Assembly (NCBI RefSeq): GCF_017356035.1
Contig: NZ_JAFIQX010000014.1
Location: 62,001-126,000 of the forward strand
Direction: 5' to 3'
Length of the DNA: 64,000 nucleotides
Source of the DNA: Longitalea luteola
GTDB taxonomy: Bacteria > Bacteroidota > Bacteroidia > Chitinophagales > Chitinophagaceae
In this document: positions 52,023-61,754 of the stretch, piece after piece
How positions within the stretch are numbered: position 1 is the stretch's first letter
Layout of the letters: each line of letters opens with the position of its first letter
Position numbers and translations under genes: made by a program
Notes under the pieces: generated by a model
Told to the model about the DNA's origin: nothing
The model's database searches: none
The model's input: the letters and a program-made list of their open reading frames with translations, nothing else

Positions 52023-52059
52023 CCCGCCCGTACCGAACGTACCGTTCGGTACGGGCGGG
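52023..52059. repeat. Perfect 16-bp-arm palindrome upstream of ruvA
   Basis: CCCGCCCGTACCGAAC and its exact complement are separated by GTACC. It lies between divergent fabH and ruvA, so it is not a terminator for either. A REP-like element or regulator site is possible. Confidence 0.7.
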
Positions 52060-52093
52060 AAAAACTTCAAATCCGAAAGCAGAAACCTTTCCA

Positions 52094-52101
52094 TATTTTC
52101 G
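52094..52101 (+). promoter_or_regulatory. Possible -7 box of ruvA (TATTTTCG)
   Basis: One-mismatch TAnnTTTG box only 4 nt before the ATG, implying a leaderless mRNA if used. Confidence 0.35.
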
Positions 52102-52105
52102 CTTA

Positions 52106-52690
52106 ATGATCGCATTCGTAAGAGGACAATTCGTACTTAAGACACCAGCGGTGGTCCACGTGGAAGCCAACGGTGTAGGATACGAACTTCAGATAAGCCT
52201 GCACACATACTCACACATTCAGTCGCTCGACAAAGGACTGCTGTATACACATTTGCACATTAAAGAAGATGCACATACTTTATACGGCTTTTTTGATGTA
52301 GCCGAAAAAGAGCTGTTTTTACAGTTGGTAAGTGTGTCGGGTGTAGGTGCAGCTACTGCACGAATGATGCTGTCTTCCCTGAAACCCGACGAACTTTCCC
52401 GGGCTATTGTTCAGGGTAATACCAAACAACTGGAATCGATTAAAGGGATCGGAAAAAAATCGGCCGAACGGATCATATTGGAACTGAGGGATAAACTCAG
52501 CAAAACCAAGCCAGGCCTAAATATTTCGCCGTTGATAAACAATACGTTGGAGCAGGATGCGTTAAATGCCTTGATTGCACTGGGAATCGCCAGGGCTTCG
52601 GCAGAACAGGCCATCCAACGCGTAATAAAAGCGGAACCTTCTCTTAGTGCAGTTGAAGAAATTATTAAGAAAGCTTTAAAAACCATTTAA
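52106..52690 (+). CDS. ruvA: Holliday junction branch migration protein RuvA
   Basis: 194 aa. OB-fold N-terminus (MIAFVRGQFVLKTPAVVHVEANGVGYELQIS), helix-hairpin-helix motifs (LVSVSGVGAATARMML and SIKGIGKKSAERIILEL), and a C-terminal RuvB-binding domain (LNALIALGIARASAEQAI). Binds Holliday junctions and loads RuvB. It is followed after 43 bp by sprA, a gene order common in Bacteroidota. Cytosolic. Confidence 0.97.
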   Translation: MIAFVRGQFVLKTPAVVHVEANGVGYELQISLHTYSHIQSLDKGLLYTHLHIKEDAHTLYGFFDVAEKELFLQLVSVSGVGAATARMMLSSLKPDELSRAIVQGNTKQLESIKGIGKKSAERIILELRDKLSKTKPGLNISPLINNTLEQDALNALIALGIARASAEQAIQRVIKAEPSLSAVEEIIKKALKTI

Positions 52691-52733
52691 GCCTATCGTT
52701 CGGAACTCTACCTAACTAATTCTTTAGAGAAGA

Positions 52734-55700
52734 TTGTTACGCGCACCTTACAGAAACAGACTAACACTTGTGTTAATAGTAGCTGCATGCGTTGCTATGG
52801 GTTCCACTGCACAGGCTTTCTTTGCCCCCAGACAGGACTCCACTCAACGCCAGGGCATTGACACATTGAAATATCCCCTGCACGACAGACGGGGCGATAA
52901 ATTTACCTTTCCTCAACGGAATTCCATGGGCCTCAACGACCCGGCCAACATCCAGGATTCCATTGTCTACGATCCTAAAACAAAGCAATACTACATCATT
53001 GAAAAGATAGGCAACTTCTACTACCGGAAGCCCACCTATCTCACCTTTGAAGAGTTCATGGCTTTGCAGGCCCGTAAACAGGAAGCGGACTACTTCAAGA
53101 AAAGATCGAATATCCTGAGCGGCCTGAACCGTAAAATGCTGCGGCCCCGGATGTCCATGACCGATAACCTGTTCAACCGCATCTTCGGCAACGGAAAAAT
53201 AGAGATCAAACCCCAGGGTGAGGTGAATATCCTGGCGGGTTACCAGGGCCAGAACATCAAGAACCCCGCACTGCCCGAACGGGCGCGCCGTAACGGTGGT
53301 TTCGATTTCGACATGAACGCCAACCTCAGCGTCATCGGCAATATCGGCGACAAGCTCAAATTGCCCATCAGCTATAACACCCTGGCCAATTTTGATTTTG
53401 ACAACCAGCTGAAACTTGACTATACCGGTACCGACGACGAGATCATAAAAAAGATCGAAGCCGGGAACATCTCCTTTTCATCAAAAGGCACCCTGATCCC
53501 CGGCGCCCAGCAGTTGTTCGGTATCAAGACGCAGCTGCAATTCGGAAAACTCTTTATCACCGGCGTACTGGCCAACCAGCGGTCACAAAAACAATCGCTG
53601 GGTTTACAGGGCGGATCGGCCAATACCTATTTCGAGTTCAAGGCCAATGATTATGAAGAGAACCGGCACTTCCTGTTAGCCCAGTACTTCCGCCATAATT
53701 ACAACAAGGCCATGTCGAAACTGCCGGTAGTTACTTCGCAGATACAGATCCTTCGTGTGGAAGTATGGGTAACTAACCGCAATGGTTCCACTACGGAAAC
53801 CCGCGACGTGGTAGGTTTAATGGACCTTGGCGAACCAGAGCCTTACAACCGGACCTTTTTTACCGGTGGTGGTAACGGTTTACCGGGTAACGATGCCAAC
53901 TCCCTGTTCCGCCAGGTCATTAATGATCCCAGCAGCCGCAATCCATCCGCCATCACCAGCAAGCTGTCGTCGCTTGGATTGCGCCCCGTGCAGGATTTCG
54001 AAAAAACATTCGCCCGAAAATTAAACCCAACCGACTTCTTCTTTAACCCGCAGATCGGTTTCCTTTCCATAAACCAACCCCTGCAGCCCGATGAAGTGCT
54101 GGGGGTAGCCTATCAGTATAGCTACAACGGAAGAATATATCAGGTGGGTGAGTTCTCACAGGATGTGCCGCCCGATACCACCAATACAGCGGCGGGTACC
54201 CAGAAAGTGTTGTTCCTGAAATTATTGAAAGCCACTTCACAGCGTACGAATCTGCCGCTCTGGGACCTGATGATGAAGAACGTGTACACGCTGAAAACAA
54301 AAGACGGCAGCTATTTATCCGGCGTACAGCCAGCCGATTTCAAACTGAACGTTCTGTATGAAGAACCGAGCCTTGGTCAGAAACGCTTTTTACCCGAAGG
54401 GGAACACCCCGGCGTACCGCTGATCACGCTGCTGAACCTCGACCGGCTGAACGCCCGGAATGACCCATTACCCGATGGGGTATTTGATTTTATAGAAGGC
54501 TTTACCATACAATCGCAACAGGCCCGCATCATCTTCCCCTTCCTGGAACCCTTCGGTCGCGACCTTGATTCAGTGGCCTTCCGCAGCAGTACACCCGATC
54601 TAAAGCAGAAATACGTATACTATCCGCTCTATGACACCATCAAGGAAATAGCCAAGACCTACGCCAACCTCGACCGGTATGTCATCAGCGGTTATGCCAA
54701 AGGCCAAAGCACTTCGGAAATCTCCCTGGGCGCTTTCAACGTACCCCAGGGTTCAGTGAGCGTGACAGCCGGCGGCCAGGTACTTGCCGAAAATGTTGAC
54801 TATGTGGTGGACTATAATCTGGGTACGGTCAAGATCATCAACCAGGCCATTCTCAATGCCGGATTACCGGTGAATGTACAGTTTGAGAACAATGCCGGTT
54901 TTGGTATTCAGCAACGAAATTTCATGGGCCTGCGCCTCGATTATATGGCCAAACAAACCGCCCGTGAACAGTTGACCATTGGCGCCTCGCTGGTACGTTT
55001 GGGTGAACGTCCTTTCTTTACCAAAACCAGTTACAATGAAGACCCTATTCGCAATACTATGTATGGGGTCGACTTTAACTACATGACCCAGGCGCCGCGC
55101 ATCACCCGCTGGCTCGATAAACTGCCCTTCTACCATACCACGGAAATGAGTACCATCACCGCTTATGGTGAAGCTGCTTACCTGAAACCAGGTCACCCGC
55201 CGCAAATCGGAAAAGGCAGCAGCAGCCAGGTATTCATCGATGACTTTGAAGGGTCGCGGAACGCTATTGACCTGCGTTTTCCGCTGGTAAGCTGGGGACT
55301 GGCCTCTACCCCATCTGGCAATGGCCTGTTCCCCGAGGCTGATAAACGTGACACGCTGGAATATGGTTACAACCGCGCCAAACTGGCCTGGTATAATATT
55401 GAACCGGTATTGCAGGACAGAACCAGCGCCGACAACCCGATCAACAGAGGTTTACTGAATGACCCCCGCGTACGTTCTGTAAACGTTCGCGATATCTTTC
55501 CTCAACGCACACCTGATCTGGGCCAGGGAAGCCTGGTAACCTTCGACATGGCGTACTACCCAACAGAGAAAGGTCCTTACAACTACGACGCACGCTCCGG
55601 CAGTGTTGACCCTTCTGGTAAATTACTTAACCCAAGATCCCGCTGGGGCGGTATCATGCGCGGTATAGACCAGGTTGACTTTGAGACCGGCAATGTGGAG

Positions 55701-58700
55701 TTCATTGAGTTCTGGTTGCAGGACCCGTTCATTCTGAACCCCAGCAGTACGGGTGGTGAATTATACTTCAACCTGGGTAATATTTCAGAAGACGTGCTGA
55801 AAGATGGTAAACGCTTTTTTGAAAATGGCATCAGCGGCGCCGTTACCACCGCCCTGGAAGATACAGCTACCCGCTGGGGTAAGGTTCCGGCCAACCCAAT
55901 ACAGGTAACCCAGGCATTCAGTAACGACCCCGCCGACAGACCGCTGCAGGACGCCGGTTTTGACGGATTGGTGAACGAGGGCGAGCAAACAAAATTTCAG
56001 GCATACTTAAACCAGTTGCAGGCCATTGGTTCCGGCGCTTACCAACAGGCACTGAATGACCCTTCGAACGATGATTACATCAACTATCGTAATGCGCAAT
56101 TCGGCGCCAATGACGGTATTCTTGCCCGTTATAAGAATATCAATAACCCCCAGGGCAACTCACCGGTGGCCAGCAGCGGCGACCGTTTTGTAAGCGCCTT
56201 TACTTTATATCCCGACCAGGAAGAATTCAACCGCGACAATACGCTGAACGAGCTGGAAGAATACTTCCAGTACAAGGTAGATCTTAGAAAAAGCAGTTTC
56301 CGCGTGGGCAGCAACTACATTACTGATAGTATGGAAGTTCGACCCAGCAACAGCCCTACTGAAACCTGGTACCTGTTCCGCATCCCCATCAGGGAGTTCC
56401 AGCAGAAAGTAGGTAATATCCCTGACTTCAAATCTATCCGGTTCATAAGAATGTTCCTCACCGGTTTCGAGGATTCAGTAGTATTACGCTTTGCCAAACT
56501 GGAACTGGTGCGTAACCAATGGCGTCAGTTCAACTACCAGCTGGATACCACCAGCCAGTATGTACCTATTCCAACAAACACTACCACTACGGTAAAACAA
56601 CTTGCGGTGAACGTGGAAGAAAACGGTTCGCGCTATCCGGTTAACTATAAAACACCGCCCGGCGTAATTCGCCAGCAACAGTTAAGCAACAACAACGTGA
56701 ACCTGTTGCAGAACGAACAATCATTGAGCCTGCAGGTATGTAACCTGGCGCAGGGCGATGCCCGCGGTGTTTTCAAGACCATGAACCTCGACCTGCGGCA
56801 GTATAAACAGCTGCAGATGTATGTGCACGCTGAATCGGTGAAAGGCAGGAACGACCTCAGGAATGGCGACCTGTATGCCGTTGTGCGCCTGGGTAACGAC
56901 CTCATCAGCAACTTTTACGAGATAAAAATTCCGCTGGATATTACGCCGTGGGAAACTACCGATGATGAACTGATATGGCCGGCCAACAACGATCTTCAAC
57001 TGTCGCTCGACAGATTGACTTCGCTAAAGGTATCGCGTAACAATAATGGCCAAACGTTCCGGTATTACCAGGAAACCGATGGCGATGGAAAACAGTTCGC
57101 CATTCTTGGTAACCCCAACCTCGGTGAGGTAAGGGCCTTCTTTATCGGCGTACAGAACGTTAACCGGTTAGACGCCTGTACAGAGGTTTGGTTCAATGAG
57201 CTGCGACTGTCGGGCCTCGATGAACATGGCGCCTGGGCTGCCACCGGCCGTTTGGATATAAAACTGGCCGACCTGGGTACCCTGTATATTTCCGGAGCCG
57301 CCAGAAGCGCCGGCTGGGGAACGCTGGAACAAAGAGTGAATGAACGTTCACGCGAAAGCTTTACACAACTGGATGTTGCCACTAACCTGGAGCTGGGTAA
57401 ACTGTTGCCCGCCAAAGCCGGTATTTCCATTCCGGTGTATGCCAGTTATTCAAAAACAGTGACTACTCCCGAGTACGATCCCTACGACCTGGATATAAAA
57501 CTGAAAGACAAACTTAAAGCGGCTTCTGGCGCCGAGAAGGATTCTATCCGCAACGATGCCATTGACGTGAAGACCATTAAAACGGTGAACTTCACCAATG
57601 TGAAGAAGAACAACGTCAATGGCAAGAAACAGCAGATCTGGAGCATCGAGAATTTCGATGTGAGCTATTCGTATTACAAGGAAGAACAACACAACCCGCT
57701 GATAGAAAGCAATGAGGTGGTGCGCCACCGCGCGGGCCTCGGTTATAACTATACATCGACGCCCAAATACTGGGAACCGGTAAAAGGTTTCATTAAAACA
57801 AGATCGCCGTGGGTAGCTGCCGTAAAGGATTTCAACATCAACCCCATACCTACCCTGTTAGGCTTTAGGGCCGATGTGAACCGCCAGTTCGGCACCTACC
57901 GGCCACGCAGCGTTGGTACACCCAAGCACCTGATACCCGAAACATACGACAAGTACTTTACCTTCGACCGTACCTATAACCTGCGCTGGGATTTCACCCG
58001 TTCGCTGAACCTCGATTTCACGGCCCTGAACCGGGCGTGGGTAGACGAAGACAGCGGGCGCCTGGATGAAGCGGAGAAAAAACGCATGTGGCATAATTTC
58101 TGGAAAGGCGGCCGTACCATTCAGTACAACCATAAGGCAACCGTTTCATACACGCTTCCAACCAGCAAACTGCCCTTCCTCGACTGGACCACCATTCGGG
58201 CAGGTTATACTGCTACTTTCGATTGGTTAGCCGCTTCCTTACTGGCCAGGGAACTGGGCAATACCTTATCGAACACCCAGCAGAAAAACCTTACAGCTGA
58301 ACTGGACTTCACCCGCTTGTACGCCAAGTCGCGGTTGTTACGGGCTTTTGATGAAGATCTGCCACCGCCTCCACCGGTGCCTGGTGGCAACAAGACCGAC
58401 TCAACCACCAAAAAGAGAAAACGCGATCCGAATGCGCCGCTCGAATTAAGCGGTGCGGCAAGATTCGGCGGCCGCATACTCACCATGCTGAAACGGGTGA
58501 ATGTGCAATACTCTGAAAATGCCAGCGCTACCATTTATGGTTACACAGATAGCACCCGTGCACTGGGCATGAACTTTAAGTCTATGGCCCCCGGCCTTGG
58601 ATTTATTTTCGGCCGTCAGCCCGACACCAATTTCGTAAATATGATGGCGTCGAAAGGCTGGCTCACCGCAGATTCCAATTTCAACTATCAGAACCGGCAG

Positions 58701-59876
58701 GATTACCAGCAACGATTGAACATCACGGCCACGCTTATACCAATACGCGATCTCACCATTGACCTTACGCTCGATAAAACGTTTGGTAAAATGTACAGCG
58801 AACTGTATAAGGACACTACGGGCACCGGCCTTAACTTCGCCCGGTTAAACCCGTATACATCCGGCAGCTTCAGTGTGAGTTATATTGCCCTGAAGACCAT
58901 GTTCACGCCGGTGAAAGCGAACGAGGTAACCAGTACCTTCCAGAAATTCCAGGATTATCGTATTATATTATCACAACGGCTGGCCGAGCAGAACCCGAAA
59001 TGGCAAAACTTAAATCCAAACCAGCAGATCACCAGCGATGGCTATTATGCCGGTTATGGCCGTTATGCCCAGGATGTGTTATTGCCGGCTTTCATCGCCG
59101 CCTATACGGGAAAGAGTCCGAATTCAGCGCCGCTGATCAAACAGGATAATCCAAACATCCGCTCCAATCCGTTCTCCGGTATATTGCCAAGGCCTAACTG
59201 GCGGCTTACCTATAATGGATTGACCAGGATAAAAGGAATGGAAAAGGTGTTTACCAACTTTACCATTTCGCATGGTTATACCGGTACCCTCAGTATGAAC
59301 AGTTTTACTTCGGCGTTGCTGTATCAGGACACGTTAGGTTATCCTTCGTTCGTTGATACACTCACGGGTAACTTTGTTCCTTACTTCCTGGTACCGAATA
59401 TTTCGATCAGTGAGCAGTTTGTACCAATGATCGACCTCGATATGCAGTTCACCAATCAGCTCACAGCCCGTTTTGAATACAAGAAATCGAGAACAGTGAG
59501 TTTGAGCCTGATCGACTTCCAGCTCAGTGAATCACGGTCAACCGAATTCACCATTGGCGCCGGTTTCAGAAAACGTGGTGCTTTCTCCTGGATCAAGTTC
59601 AAAGGCAAACCGCTTCAGAACGATGCCAGCTTTAGACTGGATGTGGGACTAAGGGACGATATAACGTCGAACAGCCGCCTCGATCAAACGCAGGCCCTGC
59701 CAACGAACGGACAAAAAGTGATCACCATTAATCCCACGATCGATTATGTGATCAGCAACCGGGTTAACCTGAAATTATATTTTGAACAGCGCCGGGTTGA
59801 ACCGAAGATCTCCACTTCACCACCGATCACGACTACCCGCGCCGGTATTCAGATAAGGATATCACTGGCGCAGTAA
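52734..59876 (+). CDS. sprA: SprA, type IX secretion translocon protein
   Basis: 2380 aa, as expected for SprA. The first ~26 residues form a signal peptide (LTLVLIVAACVAMGSTAQA). The protein forms a very large outer-membrane beta-barrel that exports T9SS cargo. Recognisable segments: FEEFMALQARKQEADYFKKR near residue 105, FDFDMNANLSVIGNIGDKLKLP near 190, IDDFEGSRNAIDLRFPL, and a C-terminal barrel region ending in a beta signal (TTRAGIQIRISLAQ). Disruption in Flavobacterium blocks secretion and gliding. The start appears to be TTG at 52734: an in-frame TAG at 52725 closes the frame upstream, and the next ATG would cut the signal peptide. A terminator follows at 59926. Confidence 0.97.
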   Translation: MLRAPYRNRLTLVLIVAACVAMGSTAQAFFAPRQDSTQRQGIDTLKYPLHDRRGDKFTFPQRNSMGLNDPANIQDSIVYDPKTKQYYIIEKIGNFYYRKPTYLTFEEFMALQARKQEADYFKKRSNILSGLNRKMLRPRMSMTDNLFNRIFGNGKIEIKPQGEVNILAGYQGQNIKNPALPERARRNGGFDFDMNANLSVIGNIGDKLKLPISYNTLANFDFDNQLKLDYTGTDDEIIKKIEAGNISFSSKGTLIPGAQQLFGIKTQLQFGKLFITGVLANQRSQKQSLGLQGGSANTYFEFKANDYEENRHFLLAQYFRHNYNKAMSKLPVVTSQIQILRVEVWVTNRNGSTTETRDVVGLMDLGEPEPYNRTFFTGGGNGLPGNDANSLFRQVINDPSSRNPSAITSKLSSLGLRPVQDFEKTFARKLNPTDFFFNPQIGFLSINQPLQPDEVLGVAYQYSYNGRIYQVGEFSQDVPPDTTNTAAGTQKVLFLKLLKATSQRTNLPLWDLMMKNVYTLKTKDGSYLSGVQPADFKLNVLYEEPSLGQKRFLPEGEHPGVPLITLLNLDRLNARNDPLPDGVFDFIEGFTIQSQQARIIFPFLEPFGRDLDSVAFRSSTPDLKQKYVYYPLYDTIKEIAKTYANLDRYVISGYAKGQSTSEISLGAFNVPQGSVSVTAGGQVLAENVDYVVDYNLGTVKIINQAILNAGLPVNVQFENNAGFGIQQRNFMGLRLDYMAKQTAREQLTIGASLVRLGERPFFTKTSYNEDPIRNTMYGVDFNYMTQAPRITRWLDKLPFYHTTEMSTITAYGEAAYLKPGHPPQIGKGSSSQVFIDDFEGSRNAIDLRFPLVSWGLASTPSGNGLFPEADKRDTLEYGYNRAKLAWYNIEPVLQDRTSADNPINRGLLNDPRVRSVNVRDIFPQRTPDLGQGSLVTFDMAYYPTEKGPYNYDARSGSVDPSGKLLNPRSRWGGIMRGIDQVDFETGNVEFIEFWLQDPFILNPSSTGGELYFNLGNISEDVLKDGKRFFENGISGAVTTALEDTATRWGKVPANPIQVTQAFSNDPADRPLQDAGFDGLVNEGEQTKFQAYLNQLQAIGSGAYQQALNDPSNDDYINYRNAQFGANDGILARYKNINNPQGNSPVASSGDRFVSAFTLYPDQEEFNRDNTLNELEEYFQYKVDLRKSSFRVGSNYITDSMEVRPSNSPTETWYLFRIPIREFQQKVGNIPDFKSIRFIRMFLTGFEDSVVLRFAKLELVRNQWRQFNYQLDTTSQYVPIPTNTTTTVKQLAVNVEENGSRYPVNYKTPPGVIRQQQLSNNNVNLLQNEQSLSLQVCNLAQGDARGVFKTMNLDLRQYKQLQMYVHAESVKGRNDLRNGDLYAVVRLGNDLISNFYEIKIPLDITPWETTDDELIWPANNDLQLSLDRLTSLKVSRNNNGQTFRYYQETDGDGKQFAILGNPNLGEVRAFFIGVQNVNRLDACTEVWFNELRLSGLDEHGAWAATGRLDIKLADLGTLYISGAARSAGWGTLEQRVNERSRESFTQLDVATNLELGKLLPAKAGISIPVYASYSKTVTTPEYDPYDLDIKLKDKLKAASGAEKDSIRNDAIDVKTIKTVNFTNVKKNNVNGKKQQIWSIENFDVSYSYYKEEQHNPLIESNEVVRHRAGLGYNYTSTPKYWEPVKGFIKTRSPWVAAVKDFNINPIPTLLGFRADVNRQFGTYRPRSVGTPKHLIPETYDKYFTFDRTYNLRWDFTRSLNLDFTALNRAWVDEDSGRLDEAEKKRMWHNFWKGGRTIQYNHKATVSYTLPTSKLPFLDWTTIRAGYTATFDWLAASLLARELGNTLSNTQQKNLTAELDFTRLYAKSRLLRAFDEDLPPPPPVPGGNKTDSTTKKRKRDPNAPLELSGAARFGGRILTMLKRVNVQYSENASATIYGYTDSTRALGMNFKSMAPGLGFIFGRQPDTNFVNMMASKGWLTADSNFNYQNRQDYQQRLNITATLIPIRDLTIDLTLDKTFGKMYSELYKDTTGTGLNFARLNPYTSGSFSVSYIALKTMFTPVKANEVTSTFQKFQDYRIILSQRLAEQNPKWQNLNPNQQITSDGYYAGYGRYAQDVLLPAFIAAYTGKSPNSAPLIKQDNPNIRSNPFSGILPRPNWRLTYNGLTRIKGMEKVFTNFTISHGYTGTLSMNSFTSALLYQDTLGYPSFVDTLTGNFVPYFLVPNISISEQFVPMIDLDMQFTNQLTARFEYKKSRTVSLSLIDFQLSESRSTEFTIGAGFRKRGAFSWIKFKGKPLQNDASFRLDVGLRDDITSNSRLDQTQALPTNGQKVITINPTIDYVISNRVNLKLYFEQRRVEPKISTSPPITTTRAGIQIRISLAQ

Positions 59877-59925
59877 TACGGTCAACGCCTAACGCTTAAC
59901 GCAAAACGCATAAACAATAAAAAAC

Positions 59926-59957
59926 GAGCCGGCTTTCTAAAGCCGGTTCTTTTTTTA
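59926..59957 (+). terminator. Intrinsic terminator of sprA
   Basis: GAGCCGGCTTT and AAAGCCGGTTC pair around CT, followed by a run of 8 T. It lies ~50 nt after the sprA stop. Confidence 0.85.
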
Positions 59958-59962
59958 TTCTA

Positions 59963-60075
59963 TGGGTAGTGGATGGAGTGGATGGTGAATCGTCAATCGT
60001 CAATCGTGAGTTACTCGCATATTGTGACTTCCGGCTTCGGACTTCTGACCTCCGACTTCCGACTTCCTGCTTCTG
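59963..60075. repeat. Heptad arrays (gaatggt/gtcaatc; gacttcc/gacttct words)
   Basis: atggtgaatcgtcaatc-type words then gacttcc/gacttct/gacctcc words in strict 7-bp register. Confidence 0.7.
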
Positions 60076-60080
60076 ACAAA

Positions 60081-60112
60081 AAAAAGAGCCACACTTTTAA
60101 AATGTAGCTCCT
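60081..60112 (-). terminator. Intrinsic terminator for the gene at 60134
   Basis: On the minus strand GAGCTACATTTT pairs with AAAAGTGTGGCTC (with mismatch) and is followed by a T run. The core resembles the TGTGCCAC hairpins. Confidence 0.7.
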
Positions 60113-60133
60113 ATAAAAATGTAAACCTATTAA

Positions 60134-60631
60134 TTAATTGTTCTTCGCTGTAGGCTCCGGCTTTTTCATCAACATAACGTAACCGCAAAGGTTCTTTTTC
60201 TTCTTATTCACCTGTACCGGTTTTATCATGTGGTATTCACTGAACTGCGGCGTATAGGTATAACTGATAACATTCCCGTCTACATCGCCCCATTGGTGTC
60301 TTTTGTATACTACCTGGCGTTCGTTCCAGTCGTACATCCGTACCTCGTATAATTTTGAAGAGGGATCACCAATAAAAACAAATTGATATACGGTACCAGC
60401 CTGCATTGGTAAAACTACGGGCATTTCATACTCACTCTCCATTTGTACAGATGCTTCGCGAAGTAGTACATATCCCTGATCAACACTTGCTTTTTTTATG
60501 CTGTCAACTGTTTGCTGGTAAGGATTGCCTTCACATTTTTGAAGTTTGATCACATCATTTTGAGCCCGTAGAGAAGGGGAAAGTAGTATACAAAGACATG
60601 CTAAGATGCATACGCACAGGGTTTTGCACAT
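60134..60631 (-). CDS. Secreted hypothetical protein
   Basis: 165 aa with a signal peptide (Cys-rich hydrophobic start, cleavage after SLRAQ). Mature part: beta-rich, with QAGTVYQFVFIGDPSSKLYEVRMYDWNERQVVYK and a Lys-rich near-end (VNKKKKNLCGYVM). No known domain recognised; similar small secreted proteins are frequent in Bacteroidota. Two Cys in the mature part (KCEG, NLCG) could form a disulfide. Monocistronic with own terminator. Confidence 0.7.
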   Translation of the reverse strand: MCKTLCVCILACLCILLSPSLRAQNDVIKLQKCEGNPYQQTVDSIKKASVDQGYVLLREASVQMESEYEMPVVLPMQAGTVYQFVFIGDPSSKLYEVRMYDWNERQVVYKRHQWGDVDGNVISYTYTPQFSEYHMIKPVQVNKKKKNLCGYVMLMKKPEPTAKNN

Positions 60632-60824
60632 AGTAATTGGTTTTAAAGCAGGATTTTGGATGCAGTCGCAGTATAAAGCTACACAAATTGCGGGAACGGT
60701 ACAAGCAGCACGGTCAACATTTCAAATATTCTAAATGAATTATGTATCGCTGGATAAATTTTTCATTAAAGTTTAATGTACACAACAGCAAATTCCCGCA
60801 CATGAAAAGTTTTTCCGCGTAAAA

Positions 60825-61577
60825 CTACTTATGCAAATAGAATGAATTTGCCTGTGCGAGGCAGGTGAGCACCAGGTCATTGATACATACATGTGGCGGC
60901 AAAGTACTGGTGTAATAAACGACATCGGCGACATCAGCAGCAGAAAGCGGCTGATAACCGTCATATATTTTTTCGGCAGCGGCTGCATTGCCTTTGAACC
61001 GCACCATCGAGAATTCAGTTTCTGCAGCACCGGGATGAATGGCGGTAACTTTGATCTTGTGACGCAACAGATCAACCCGCATTGACTGGGAAAGCGCATC
61101 CAATGCATATTTGGAAGCACAGTACCCGTTGCCCTTTTCATAAACTTCCTTCCCGGCAATAGAACCCATGTTAATGATATGCCCCTGTTTCCTGGCGATC
61201 ATGGCCGGGATAACAGCTTTTGTTACATACATCACCCCTTTTACATTGGTATCGATCATGATCTCCCAGTCTTCCGTTTCAGCATCTTCAAAATAATCGC
61301 GGCCAAGGGCAAGCCCCGCATTATTAATTAGAACATCAATGTTTTTAAGATCAGCAGGTAATTGTTCTATAGCAGCGAAAACAGCGTCACGGTCACGAAC
61401 ATCGAAAACCAGCGGATGCACTTTTATCTGATAAGATGAAGTTAACTGCTGTGAAAGCTCATTGAGCCGATCGGCGCGGCGGCCGGTAATGATTACGTTG
61501 TGATTATTAGCTGCAAATCTTTCTGCCATTGCTTTGCCAAATCCCGAAGTAGCGCCGGTAATGAGTACTGTTTTCAT
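60825..61577 (-). CDS. Short-chain dehydrogenase/reductase (YdfG-like)
   Basis: 250 aa classical SDR. Cofactor motif TGATSGFGKA near residue 7, NNAG in VLINNAGLAL near 86, the catalytic Ser in NMGSIAGKE near 137 and YCASK (Tyr ~152, Lys ~156). An ITGRRADRL basic patch suggests NADP. The closest named type is YdfG/3-hydroxy acid dehydrogenase, but SDR substrates cannot be read from sequence. The TAnnTTTG box at 61607-61600 (minus) is 22 nt before the start. A sepiapterin-reductase role tied to the folE/PTPS genes is conceivable, but nothing in the sequence shows it. Confidence 0.88.
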   Translation of the reverse strand: MKTVLITGATSGFGKAMAERFAANNHNVIITGRRADRLNELSQQLTSSYQIKVHPLVFDVRDRDAVFAAIEQLPADLKNIDVLINNAGLALGRDYFEDAETEDWEIMIDTNVKGVMYVTKAVIPAMIARKQGHIINMGSIAGKEVYEKGNGYCASKYALDALSQSMRVDLLRHKIKVTAIHPGAAETEFSMVRFKGNAAAAEKIYDGYQPLSAADVADVVYYTSTLPPHVCINDLVLTCLAQANSFYLHK

Positions 61578-61599
61578 GGAACCTTTGTTGATTAGGCTG

Positions 61600-61607
61600 C
61601 AAATGTA
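61600..61607 (-). promoter_or_regulatory. -7 box of the SDR gene (TACATTTG)
   Basis: Exact TAnnTTTG match on the minus strand, 22 nt before the ATG at 61577. Confidence 0.5.
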
Positions 61608-61620
61608 GCTAAAGTACGCT

Positions 61621-61754
61621 ATTGTGAGTGGTGAATGGTGAATGGTGAGTGGTGAGTAGCTCGCTAATTATAAAGATCCGAACTTGCGCCGCTAAATTTT
61701 GCCAACTGTGAACTATGAACTGTGAACTATGAACTGTAAACTGTAAACTGTGAA
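61621..61754. repeat. Heptad arrays (gaatggt/gagtggt; tgaacta/tgaactg words)
   Basis: gtgaatggtgaatggtgagt words at 61625-61655 and tgaactg/tgaacta/taaactg words at 61700-61754 abut the 3' end of the T9SS type B gene. Confidence 0.75.

Noticed and set aside
51601-52140. 179-codon ORF with repeated Pro-Val-Thr/Pro-Gly-Ala peptides, plus its frame-shifted sisters
   Set aside because: The protein is a direct reading of the heptad array; equally long repetitive frames exist in other phases, and it runs into the ruvA start region.
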